Assembly: GCA_964645285.1 (NCBI GenBank)
Contig: CAZYDR010000006.1
Span: 1-61,026, forward strand
From: JAYZAP01 sp964645285
GTDB taxonomy: Bacteria; Pseudomonadota; Alphaproteobacteria; JAAXGF01
DNA length: 61,026 nt
Reading direction: 5' to 3'
Part shown: positions 53,428 through 61,026 of the stretch, one piece after another
How positions within the stretch are numbered: position 1 is the stretch's first letter
Layout of the letters: each line of letters starts with the position of its first letter
Translations under genes and position numbers: made by a program
The notes under the pieces: model-generated
Database searches by the model: none
The model's input: the letters and a program-made list of their open reading frames with translations, nothing else
What the model was told of the DNA's origin: nothing

Positions 53428-54917
53428 ATGGCGCGAAAAGCCGGCGGACGTGTGATAGCGGCGGTCTCAAGCAACTACCGTGGCGCAATCTCAAGAACCC
53501 TTATAAGCCGATCGAAGTTCTGAGCGCCGATCAGCTCGAGGCCATTCATCTGGCCTCGCTACAGGTCCTCGAAGAACTCGGCCTCAAGATATTGTCCGAC
53601 ACCGCCCTTGACCGCCTCGAGGCCGCCGGCGCCGATGTCGACCGGGCGAGCCAGATGGTGCGCTTCGACCGTGGCTTGATCGAAGAATACATCGCCCACG
53701 CCCCGGCCGAATTCATGCTTCACGCCCGCAACCCGGCCCATAGCGTGGTGCTGGGCGGCAACAACATCAATTTCTGCCCCGTCGCCAGCCCGCCCCACGT
53801 ATCGGATCTGGACCGGGGACGGCGCACCGGCACCTATGAGGATTTCTGCGATCTGCTGCGCCTTACCCAGAGCCTCAACGTTCTCCATTTTATTTCCGGT
53901 TATCCGGTCGAGCCCGTGGACCTGCCACCGGCGACCCGCCATCTGGACGCCCACTACGGCTATATCACCCTGACCGACCGGGCCTGGCACGCCTATTCCC
54001 TGGGCCGCCAGCGCATCAGTGACGGTATCGACATGCTGGCCATCGCCCGCGGCGTGAACCGTGAGCAACTGGTCCGCGAGCCGGGTCTGCTGTCGGTGGT
54101 TAACGTCAACTCGCCGCGGCTTGTCGATGGCCCCATGCTGGAGGGACTAATGGAAATGTCGGCGGCCGGCCAGGTGGTGGTGGTAACGCCGTTCACCCTG
54201 GCCGGCGCCCTGGCCCAGCAGAACGCCGAGGCCCTGGCGATCAACGCTTTTACCCAGATGATCAAGCCCGGCGCGCCGGTGATCTACGGCGGCTTTACCT
54301 CGAACGTCGATATGAAGAGCGGCGCACCGGCCTTCGGTACACCGGAGTATGCCAAGGCGGCGTTGGCCGGCAGCCAGCTTGCCCGGTGCTACAATCTGCC
54401 CTACCGGTCATCCAACGCCAACGCCTCCAATGCGCCCGACGCCCAGGCGGCCTACGAGTCCGAGATGTCCACCTGGGCCGCGGTCATGGGCCATGCCAAC
54501 ATGATTCTTTACGGCGCCGGCTGGCTAGAAGGTGGGCTCTGTGCGTCCTATGAGAAGATGATTATCGACGCCGAAATCCTCCAGATGATGGCCGCGTTCC
54601 TCCAGCCTATCGAGGTCAACACCGACACCCTGGGTCTCGACGCCATGGCCGAGGCCGGTTCCGGCTGCCATTTCTTCGGCACCGCCCATACCCTGGCGCG
54701 CTACGAGACCGCGTTCTACGAACCCCTGGTCTCCGACTGGCGCAACTTCGAGACCTGGGAGGAACACGGCGCCCTGACCGCCACACAGCGGGCCAACGGC
54801 ATCTGGAAGCAGATGCTCAAGGACGACGAGCAGCCGCCCCTGGACTCGGCCATCGACGAGGAACTCCAGGCCTTCGTAGCCCGGCGCAAGGAAGAAGGCG
54901 GCGCCACCGACACCTAG
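53428..54917 (+). CDS. MttB-family (trimethylamine/betaine) methyltransferase, paralogue 1
   Basis: A TIM-barrel methyltransferase of about 496 residues when corrected. The continuous frame from 53592 (TTG) lacks the N-terminus. Upstream, LPWRNLKNPYKPIEVLS aligns with the other two copies but is separated from the ATG at 53428 (MARKAGGR) by a frameshift near 53450. The conserved C-terminal half includes GGFTSNVDMKSGAPAFGTPEY and GCHFFGTAHTLARYETAFYEP. There is no in-frame TAG, so it is the non-pyrrolysine type. Known members (MtgB, MtpB-like) demethylate quaternary amines such as glycine betaine using a separate corrinoid protein; none is in the window. It is divergent from the demethylase-hutH operon. 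Confidence 0.88.
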
Positions 54918-55539
54918 ATCATTGCGCGATAGGTGGCCTCCAGGTCGCGGACCAGGGCAGCGGTGTCGAACAGCGGGCAGGTTTCGCGGGTTTCCATCAG
55001 GCGCTGGCGCAGCGCGGCCAGGCGCTCGGGATCTTGGGCCAGGGCCACGGCGGTTTCTTCGTAGTCATCGGCCGATGAGCAGACCAGTTCGGCAAGGCCG
55101 GCGGCGCTGACGATGCTGGCGGCGACCCGCGAGGCGAAGGTCTCTCCGGGGTATGTGAGCACCGGCAAGCCGCTCCACAAAGCGTCGCTGGCGGTGGTGT
55201 GAGCGTTGCAGACGAAGGTATCGAGGAACAGGTCCGCCAGAGCGCCGCGCGATACATGGGTCAGCGGGTCGGTACGCGGCACAGGGATCAGGCGGGCCGG
55301 CTCGATGACGTGTTTGGCGGCCTCGATCCGCAGGGTGGCGAGCACCTCATCGCTATCGGGCAGCAGCCACAGGACACTGCCCTCGACCCGGCGGAGGATG
55401 GCCATCCTGCGCCCGAAAGTGTCCGAGTCGATCTTGCGGGCGACGCTCTTACACCAACCCTCGGGACGTAACCATAAAACGCCTCGGCATTTCTCGGAGC
55501 GCCTTGCTTGGCGGCGGCGCGGCGTTGCTTGCGGTTCAT
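54914..55539 (-). pseudogene. Remnant of TPR/O-GlcNAc transferase-like (GT41/SPINDLY) gene
   Basis: The last 163 residues of a GT41-type glycosyltransferase are intact (GSVLWLLPDSDEVLATLR, FVCNAHTTASDALWSGLPVLT). The frame extends slightly upstream to KIDSDTFGRR. In another frame just before it sits MNRKQRRAAAKQGAPRN, which looks like the N-terminus of a TPR-containing member of this family. The TPR repeats and most of the catalytic domain are missing, so a deletion of well over a kilobase has joined the two ends. The remnant should be inactive. Its stop overlaps the stop of the convergent mttB-like gene by four bases. Confidence 0.7.
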
Positions 55540-55647
55540 GGCCGGCTATCTTGCCGTCAACCGCCCCGGAACACGAAGCATTGTTTGCAAAGCAACTGGG
55601 GCAGCCCTAGGTTTCGTCGAAGATTAACGTTGGAGCGAGGAAGTTTC

Positions 55648-56358
55648 ATGGCGCGGCGGGTTGTTCTCATCACCCATAGTGATTCACCGAAGGATGACCG
55701 GGTCTCGGCGAAGTTCGCGGCGCTCGGCTATGACCTGGATTGGCGCCAACCGTTCAAGGGCGACGACCTTGGTGAGCCCGACGACAGCGTCGCCGCCACC
55801 GTGCTCTACGGCGGCGGCGAACCGTCGGATGCGCGCGACTGGCATACGGACAGATTCCCCTGGCTCGCCGCCGAGACCGCCTGGATCGAGGCCTGCATGA
55901 CCAAGGGCGTGCGCACCATCGGCATCTGCCTGGGCGGGCACATGATTACCCATGCCCTGGGCGCCGCCATCGGACCGCCCGATCATGGTCTACACGAGTT
56001 TGGCTATTACCGCCTCGACGTGAGCGCGGCGGGCCGCGACATAATCCCCGATGGCCTGATCGTCACCGAGGACCATTACCACGCTTTCGACCTGCCCCAT
56101 GGCGCGGTCCATCTCGCCCGCAGCGAAGCCTATGCGAACCAGGCCTACCGCTACGGCGATACCACCTACGCCTTCCAATTCCATCCCGAGGTCACGCCCA
56201 TCGGCTTCACCCGCTGGCAGGACAGCAAGCCGTCGCGGTGGGACAAACCCGGCGTGCAATCGCGCGAAGAGCAGGACGCCATTCGCGCCGCCCATGACCC
56301 GGCCCAGGCCAAGTGGATCGCCGGGTTCCTGGACAATTTCATGGCCGGGGCGGCGTAG
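55648..56358 (+). CDS. Class I glutamine amidotransferase-like protein
   Basis: A 236-residue GATase1 domain protein. The nucleophile Cys94 is in GICLGGHMI, and the His179/Glu181 pair is in FQFHPEVTP, so the Cys-His-Glu triad is complete. It resembles GMP-synthase-type stand-alone amidotransferases, and a gamma-glutamyl hydrolase/PuuD-like role is another option. No synthetase partner is adjacent. It lies between two MttB-type methyltransferase genes, ending four bases before the ATG of paralogue 2, which suggests they share a transcript. A link through gamma-glutamyl-methylamide chemistry is conceivable but speculative. The ATG has a GCGAGGAAG site. Confidence 0.88.
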   Translation: MARRVVLITHSDSPKDDRVSAKFAALGYDLDWRQPFKGDDLGEPDDSVAATVLYGGGEPSDARDWHTDRFPWLAAETAWIEACMTKGVRTIGICLGGHMITHALGAAIGPPDHGLHEFGYYRLDVSAAGRDIIPDGLIVTEDHYHAFDLPHGAVHLARSEAYANQAYRYGDTTYAFQFHPEVTPIGFTRWQDSKPSRWDKPGVQSREEQDAIRAAHDPAQAKWIAGFLDNFMAGAA

Positions 56359-56362
56359 CAAC

Positions 56363-57892
56363 ATGGCCCGCGATACCACCCGACGGCGCAAAAAAAAGAA
56401 ACGCGGCAGTGCGCGGCTGAAGCAGCTTTCCCGGCGCATCATCACCAACCCCTACCCGCCCATCGCGGTGTTGAGCGACGATCAGATCGAGAGCATCCAC
56501 GAAGCCTCTCTCGAAGTGCTTGAAAATCTCGGCATGAAGGTTCTGTCCGACCAGGCCCTTGATCTGCTGAAAGCAGCCGGCGCCGATGTGGACCGCGCCA
56601 CCGGCCAGGTTCGTTTCGATCGGGGTTTGATTACCAAGTGGGTCGCCAAGGCGCCGTCGGAATTCACACTCCACGCCCGCAACCCGGCCAACGACGTCCC
56701 CATCGGCGGCAGCCGCATCGCCATCACGCCGATCTCCAGCACACCCAACTGCTCGGACCTGGACCGTGGACGGCGGCCCGGTACCTATGACGATTTCTGC
56801 AACTTCCTGCGCCTCGCCCAGGACCTCAACATCATCCACTTCCTTGGCGGCTACCCAGTGGAGCCCCAGGACCTGCCGGTGCCGACCCGCCATCTCGACG
56901 CCTATTACGCCTTCGCCACTCTCACCGACATGGCGTGGCGGACATATGCCCTGAGCGTCCAGCGTTGCATTGACGGCATCGACATGGCCTGCATCGCCCT
57001 CGGCAAAACGCGCGAAGAACTGGCCTTTGAGCCGGCCATCATGACTATGATCAACACCAACTCGCCGCTGCTGCTCGACGGCGCCATGGCCGATGGCATG
57101 ATCGAGATGGCGCGGGCCGGCCAAGCGGTGGCGATCACCCCGTTCACCCTGTCAGGGGCCATGGCGCCGGCGACCATCGCCGGAGCGCTGACCCAGCAGA
57201 ACGCCGAGGCCCTGGCTGCCACCGCCGTGGTCCAGATCGCCGCGCCCGGCGCGCCCACGGTCTATGGCGGCTTCACCTCGAACGTCGATATGAAGACCGG
57301 CGCGCCGGCCTTCGGCACGCCGGAATGCACCCAGGCGGCCCTAGCCGGCGGTCAACTCGCCCGGTTTTACGGCCTCCCTTACCGCTCATCCAACGTCAAC
57401 ACCTCCAACGCGGTCGATGCCCAGGCAGCCTATGAATCCGAAATGTCGATCTGGGCCACCATGATGGGCCACGCCAACGTCATCCACCAGGGCGCCGGCT
57501 GGCTTGAAGGCGGGCTAACCGCGTCCTTCGAGAAGATGATCATCGACGCGGAAATGCTCCAGATGATGGCCGAAACGCTTCTCCCCATCGAGGTCAACAC
57601 CGACACGCTTGGTCTCGACGCCATGGCCGAGGCCGGGCCCGGCGGCCACTTCTTCGGTACCGCCCACACTCTGGAACGCTACGAGACCGCGTTCTACGAG
57701 CCCATGGTGTCGGACTGGCGCAACTTCGAATCATGGGAGGAAGCGGGCAGCGCCGACGCCACCCAGCGGGCCAACGGCATCTGGAAGCAGATGCTCAAGG
57801 ACTACGAGCAACCGCCCCTGGACCCGGCCATCGACGAAGAACTCAAGGCCTTCATCGCCCGGCGCAAGGAAGAAGAGAAAGCGGCGGCATAG
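56363..57892 (+). CDS. MttB-family (trimethylamine/betaine) methyltransferase, paralogue 2
   Basis: A complete 509-residue member of the MttB superfamily. It starts MARDTTRRRKKKKRGS, a very basic leader shared in style with paralogue 3, then NPYPPIAVLSDDQIESIHEA. The barrel body has GGFTSNVDMKTGAPAFGTPE and GGHFFGTAHTLERYETAFYEP near the C-terminus. It contains no TAG and so no pyrrolysine. The reaction is probably transfer of a methyl group from a quaternary or tertiary amine to a corrinoid protein. The ATG is four bases after the amidotransferase stop. The three paralogues share most of their C-terminal third and are about 60-70 percent alike by eye. Confidence 0.92.
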   Translation: MARDTTRRRKKKKRGSARLKQLSRRIITNPYPPIAVLSDDQIESIHEASLEVLENLGMKVLSDQALDLLKAAGADVDRATGQVRFDRGLITKWVAKAPSEFTLHARNPANDVPIGGSRIAITPISSTPNCSDLDRGRRPGTYDDFCNFLRLAQDLNIIHFLGGYPVEPQDLPVPTRHLDAYYAFATLTDMAWRTYALSVQRCIDGIDMACIALGKTREELAFEPAIMTMINTNSPLLLDGAMADGMIEMARAGQAVAITPFTLSGAMAPATIAGALTQQNAEALAATAVVQIAAPGAPTVYGGFTSNVDMKTGAPAFGTPECTQAALAGGQLARFYGLPYRSSNVNTSNAVDAQAAYESEMSIWATMMGHANVIHQGAGWLEGGLTASFEKMIIDAEMLQMMAETLLPIEVNTDTLGLDAMAEAGPGGHFFGTAHTLERYETAFYEPMVSDWRNFESWEEAGSADATQRANGIWKQMLKDYEQPPLDPAIDEELKAFIARRKEEEKAAA

Positions 57893-57898
57893 GCGTCG

Positions 57899-59222
57899 CT
57901 ACCCCTCGTCTTCCGTCTCCTCTTCGTCTTCCCAGTATTCCTCGGCGCCCTCGTCGTAGTCGGGCTCGTCGGGGCCGCGCGGGTCCATCTCGGCGGCCAC
58001 CGGTGTGACCCAGGAGGCGGGCCAGAAATCGGTCTGCTCCTCGACCGGTTTCGACAGACCCTTGACCACCCGGTAAAGCGCGAACAGCGCCAGCGCGGCC
58101 AAAGCGGCGGCGGCGAAGACGAACAGGCCCGCTGATCCATGACCACGGACGCCGCCAGGGGCCCGATGCTGGCGCCGATGCTGTAAGCCAGAACCATGCC
58201 GGCGCCGGCGGGAACCAACTCGTTTTCTTCGAGCCAATCGTTGGTTTCGGCAACACTTAAGGGATAGAGCGGGCTCGACAGACCGCCGACCACAAAACCG
58301 AGGCCAAGCAACATTCCATAGCCGGGGGAGCCGACGATGGCGATCAACGCCGCCGCCAGGGCCGCGGTAGCGGACACAATCAAAATGATCATTTCGCGGT
58401 CAAATCGGTCCGACAGAGCGCCGATGGGATACTGCATGACCAGCACGCCGCCCACGGTGACGGCGAGGAACACCGAAATGAGCGACGCGTCGAGGCCGAT
58501 AGCATTGCCATAGACCGCGCCGAGACCGAACACCGCACTTTCCACCAGGCCGATAATCAGCACCCCGAGTACCCCGAGGGGCGAGAGAAAAACAGCCGGC
58601 CGATGCCGAGCCGCGCCTGTTCGCCAATCTCGGGGTTGCCGGTGCGACCCAGAGCCACCGGTAACAGCGACGCGACAAACAGGATGCCGGCGACCACCAA
58701 CAGGCCGCTGCCCGCCGCGTCGCCAAAATTGAGCAGCAGCGGTCCGGTAGCGAAGGCGGCGTTCATGACGATGATGTAGACCGACAGCACCCGCCCCCGG
58801 GTGGCGTTGGTCGAGCGGTGGTTGAGCCAGCTCTCGGCGACCATGGTGAGGCCGGCCATGCAGTAGCCGGCGACCAGGCGCAAGGCCATCCAGGCAATCA
58901 TGGAATCGCCGGCGAACACCAGCAGCAGGATAGCGATGGCGTCACCGGCGGCGTAGACCGCGAAGGCGCGAATGTGGCCGACCCGATCGATCACCCGGGC
59001 ACCGAATACCGAGCCGCCGAGCAGGCCGACGAAATAAGCTGAGGTAATGGCGCCAATGACCAGACTGCTGGCGCCCTCCGCCGACAGGCGAACGCCGACG
59101 ATGGCCATCAGCGCGCCCGATCCGATATTGAGAAGTAGCAGGGCGCTGGTCGCCTTTATGACCGCGCCAAGACTGACGTCGTGACCGCTATCGCTGGCCG
59201 TGGTGCCGGGACTATCCATCAT
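57899..59222 (-). pseudogene. MFS transporter, two frameshifts
   Basis: A major facilitator superfamily transporter of about 440 residues. The N-terminal half (LLLLNIGSGALMAIVGVRL to FVASLLPVALG) resembles the YcaD-like subgroup. The frame then changes near 58583-58592, beside an A-run, to VLIIGLVESAVFGLGAVYGN. It changes again near 58130-58138 before AGLFVFAAAALAALALF, ending in an acidic tail at 57899. Corrected, it has twelve hydrophobic segments, so errors in sequence are plausible. The start is one of two adjacent ATGs at 59222 and 59219. It lies between MttB paralogues 2 and 3 on the opposite strand; substrate unknown. Confidence 0.75.
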
Positions 59223-59366
59223 ACGACGCCTAATGTTCCGGAAGAGCAGTCGCGGTCCGGTTTCCGGCGCGTACCCTCTTCCACCTCGGGTTGGGGCAAC
59301 GTATAAGGCTGATCGGACAACGCCGCAAGACAGCCGGCGAGCGCCACTGAATTCCGGGGATCCGCC

Positions 59367-60890
59367 ATGGCTCGTAAAAAACCCCGCCGCCGCACGCGAC
59401 GTACGCCCGCCGGACCGGTGCAGCGCCCCTGGCGCCGCACCCAAAACCCATACCCGCCGATCGAGGTGCTGAGCGCCGACCAGATCGAGCACATCCACAA
59501 CGCTTCTCTCGACGTGCTGGAAAACCTCGGCCTCGACATGTGGTGTGACGAGGCCATGGATTTATTCCAGGCAGCCGGCGCCGAAGTCGACCGCGCAGAA
59601 CGCCATGTGCGCTTCGACCGGACCATGATTGAGGAAGCTGTCGCCAAGGCGCCGTCCGAGTTCACCCTGTCGTCGCGCACCCCGGAGCGGTCGATCACCT
59701 TCGGCGGCAACAACATAAATTTCGGCATCGTCGGCGGTCCCGGTTTCAGCAGCAATCTCGATCGCGGCAGGCGCGGTGGATCATTCGAGGACGCCTGCGA
59801 CCTGATGCGCCTGGGTCAATGCCTCAACGTCGTTCATACGCTTCATGGCGGCCCGGTGGCGGCCACCGATCTCGACCCCACAACCCGCCACCTGGATACT
59901 CTGCGGGCCTCTCTTACCCTGGCGGACAAAGTGACCGGTACCGGGGCGTTCGGCCGCCTGCGCACCAACGACGGCATCAACATGGTGTGTATCGTCCGGG
60001 GCATCAATCGCGACGAGCTGGCGGCCTCACCAAGCGCTCTCGGCAATGTCAATTGCAACTCGCCGCTGCGCTATGACGGGCCCATGTTGGAGGGCGTCGT
60101 CGAACTGGCCCGCGCCCGCCAGCCGGTGACCATCACGCCGTTCACTCTGATGGGCGCCATGGCCCCGGTGACCCTGGCCGGCGCCCTGGCCCAACAGAAC
60201 GCCGAAGCCCTGGTCGGCATAGCCCTCACGCAACTGGTCAATCCGGGGACGCCGGTGATGTATGGCGGCTTTACCTCAAACGTCGACATGAAGTCCGGTG
60301 CGCCGGCCTTCGGCACCCCGGAATACGCCAACGCCGTGTTTGCCGGTGGCCAGTTGGCGCGGCGCTACAAAGTGCCCTACCGGTCATCCAACACCAATGC
60401 CTCCAACACGGTGGACGCCCAGGCGGCCTATGAATCCGGCATGTCCCTATGGCCCACGGTGATGAGTCACACCAACATGGTCCAGCACGGCGCCGGCTGG
60501 CTTGAGGGCGGGCTCACCGCGTCCTACGAGAAGATGATTATCGACGCCGAGATGATGCAGATGATGGCCGCCTTCCTCGACCCCATCGAGGTCAACGGCG
60601 ACACCCTGGGAATTTCCGCCATGGCCGAAGCAGGCCCGGGTGGCCACTTCTTCGGCACCGCCCATACCCTGGAGCGCTATGAGACCGCGTTCTACAAGCC
60701 CCTGGTGTCGGACTGGCGCAACTTCGAGACCTGGGAAGAACACGGCTCTCTGACCGCCACCCAGCGGGCCAACGGCATCTGGAAGCAGATGCTCAAGGAA
60801 TACGAAGCGCCGCCCATGGACGCCGCCATCGCCGAAGAACTCGACGCCTACGTGGCCAAGCGCAAGGAAGAGGGCGGCGCACCGATTTAA
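59367..60890 (+). CDS. MttB-family (trimethylamine/betaine) methyltransferase, paralogue 3
   Basis: A complete 507-residue MttB-superfamily protein. It has the basic leader MARKKPRRRTRRTPAG, then NPYPPIEVLSADQIEHIHNA, GGFTSNVDMKSGAPAFGTPEY and the shared C-terminus GGHFFGTAHTLERYETAFYKP. It is the most divergent of the three in the N-terminal barrel (CDEAMDLFQAAGAEV, RTPERSITFGGNNINFG), which may reflect a different methyl donor. There is no in-frame TAG. The ATG lies after a GGGGA site. It is separated from paralogue 2 by the oppositely oriented MFS gene, so it probably has its own promoter in 59223-59366. Confidence 0.92.
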   Translation: MARKKPRRRTRRTPAGPVQRPWRRTQNPYPPIEVLSADQIEHIHNASLDVLENLGLDMWCDEAMDLFQAAGAEVDRAERHVRFDRTMIEEAVAKAPSEFTLSSRTPERSITFGGNNINFGIVGGPGFSSNLDRGRRGGSFEDACDLMRLGQCLNVVHTLHGGPVAATDLDPTTRHLDTLRASLTLADKVTGTGAFGRLRTNDGINMVCIVRGINRDELAASPSALGNVNCNSPLRYDGPMLEGVVELARARQPVTITPFTLMGAMAPVTLAGALAQQNAEALVGIALTQLVNPGTPVMYGGFTSNVDMKSGAPAFGTPEYANAVFAGGQLARRYKVPYRSSNTNASNTVDAQAAYESGMSLWPTVMSHTNMVQHGAGWLEGGLTASYEKMIIDAEMMQMMAAFLDPIEVNGDTLGISAMAEAGPGGHFFGTAHTLERYETAFYKPLVSDWRNFETWEEHGSLTATQRANGIWKQMLKEYEAPPMDAAIAEELDAYVAKRKEEGGAPI

Positions 60891-61026
60891 TCCCGCATTG
60901 CCCAGATAGGCTTCTGATTTGACGACGATACACTCGGATTCTGCTATAAGAATCATTACGTTATAGGCGGAATCGTCACCAACCTGTCGCGGCCGGCCGA
61001 GCGGGTGGTGGCCTTCTACAATCAGC
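60891..61026. other. Right edge, no complete gene
   Basis: After the third MttB gene there is a short AT-richer stretch with TTGACG (60919-60924) and TATAAG (60945-60950) separated by 20 bp, too wide for a confident promoter. A frame reading GGIVTNLSRPAERVV runs off the edge and could be the start of another gene, which I cannot identify. Confidence 0.3.

Noticed and set aside
50369..57892. In-frame TAG codons near MttB-family genes as evidence of pyrrolysine or amber reassignment
   Set aside because: The MttB-like genes have no TAG inside. TAG is used as the normal stop of many genes here (for example at 5387, 7486, 13367, 19622, 42185). The TAGs in hutH and the chemoreceptor lie in unrelated families, and no pyl genes are seen.
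59349..59363. EcoRI- and BamHI-like sites in a short stretch resembling a cloning-vector priming site
   Set aside because: The flanking sequence continues as native spacing and a natural MttB start with a ribosome site. A 14-base resemblance is compatible with chance.
1..61026. CRISPR arrays, tRNA or rRNA genes, insertion sequences, prophage
   Set aside because: No regularly spaced repeats, cloverleaf-type genes, transposase motifs or phage structural genes were recognised on either strand.

Overview
The window is about 61 kb of GC-rich, densely packed bacterial chromosome. Its gene content suggests an Alphaproteobacterium of the Rhodospirillales type. The pointers are DUF4170 and DUF6134 genes, a DUF898/M48 pair, Mla-type lipid transport with a STAS-MlaE fusion, a P460 cytochrome with a CNPC-repeat leader, 5-guanidino-2-oxopentanoate decarboxylase, and several MttB-family methyltransferases. 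This assignment rests on family knowledge and was not computed. I saw no rRNA, tRNA, CRISPR array, transposase or phage gene. The sequence is draft quality: there is a run of 10 N at 27597-27606, and many otherwise well-conserved genes carry single-base frameshifts, often beside homopolymers.

Left part (1-13.5 kb): a GT1 glycosyltransferase; a DUF4170/DUF6134 pair; a DUF898 membrane protein with an M48 protease; an acyl-CoA operon (two enoyl-CoA hydratases around an ADP-forming acyl-CoA synthetase, then a metallo-beta-lactamase-fold hydrolase); a frameshifted MATE exporter; and an agmatinase-family / methyltransferase / SDR run. Middle-left (13.5-25.8 kb): a DMT exporter, a sulfotransferase, a tandem duplication of an M20-type amidohydrolase, a DAO-family oxidase, a disrupted chemoreceptor with two CHASE3-like modules, and a guanidino-compound group (amidinotransferase-fold enzyme, AruI-like decarboxylase, class II aldolase).

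Centre (25.8-40.5 kb): an exported protein fused by a 19-bp tandem repeat to an Fe-S/class III cyclase whose two metal aspartates are Asn; an Mla/MCE lipid-transport operon interrupted between mlaF and mlaD by a 267-bp inverted-repeat element; a branched-chain amino acid type (HAAT) ABC transporter operon; two c-type heme proteins; and panB.

Right part (40.5-61 kb): histidine catabolism genes hutU, hutI, hutF and a damaged hutH are spread over 10 kb with an M20 amidohydrolase, a CobW-type metallochaperone, a shortened GST, a GFA protein, an MscS channel and an NDH-2-like flavoprotein. hutH is co-directional with, and 5 bp behind, a sarcosine-oxidase-like flavoprotein. Divergent from that pair lie three paralogous MttB-family (trimethylamine/betaine) methyltransferases mixed with a class I glutamine amidotransferase, an MFS transporter and an OGT remnant. 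The most interesting reading is that N-methyl groups are removed from a histidine-type betaine before the Hut pathway consumes the product. This is inference only.
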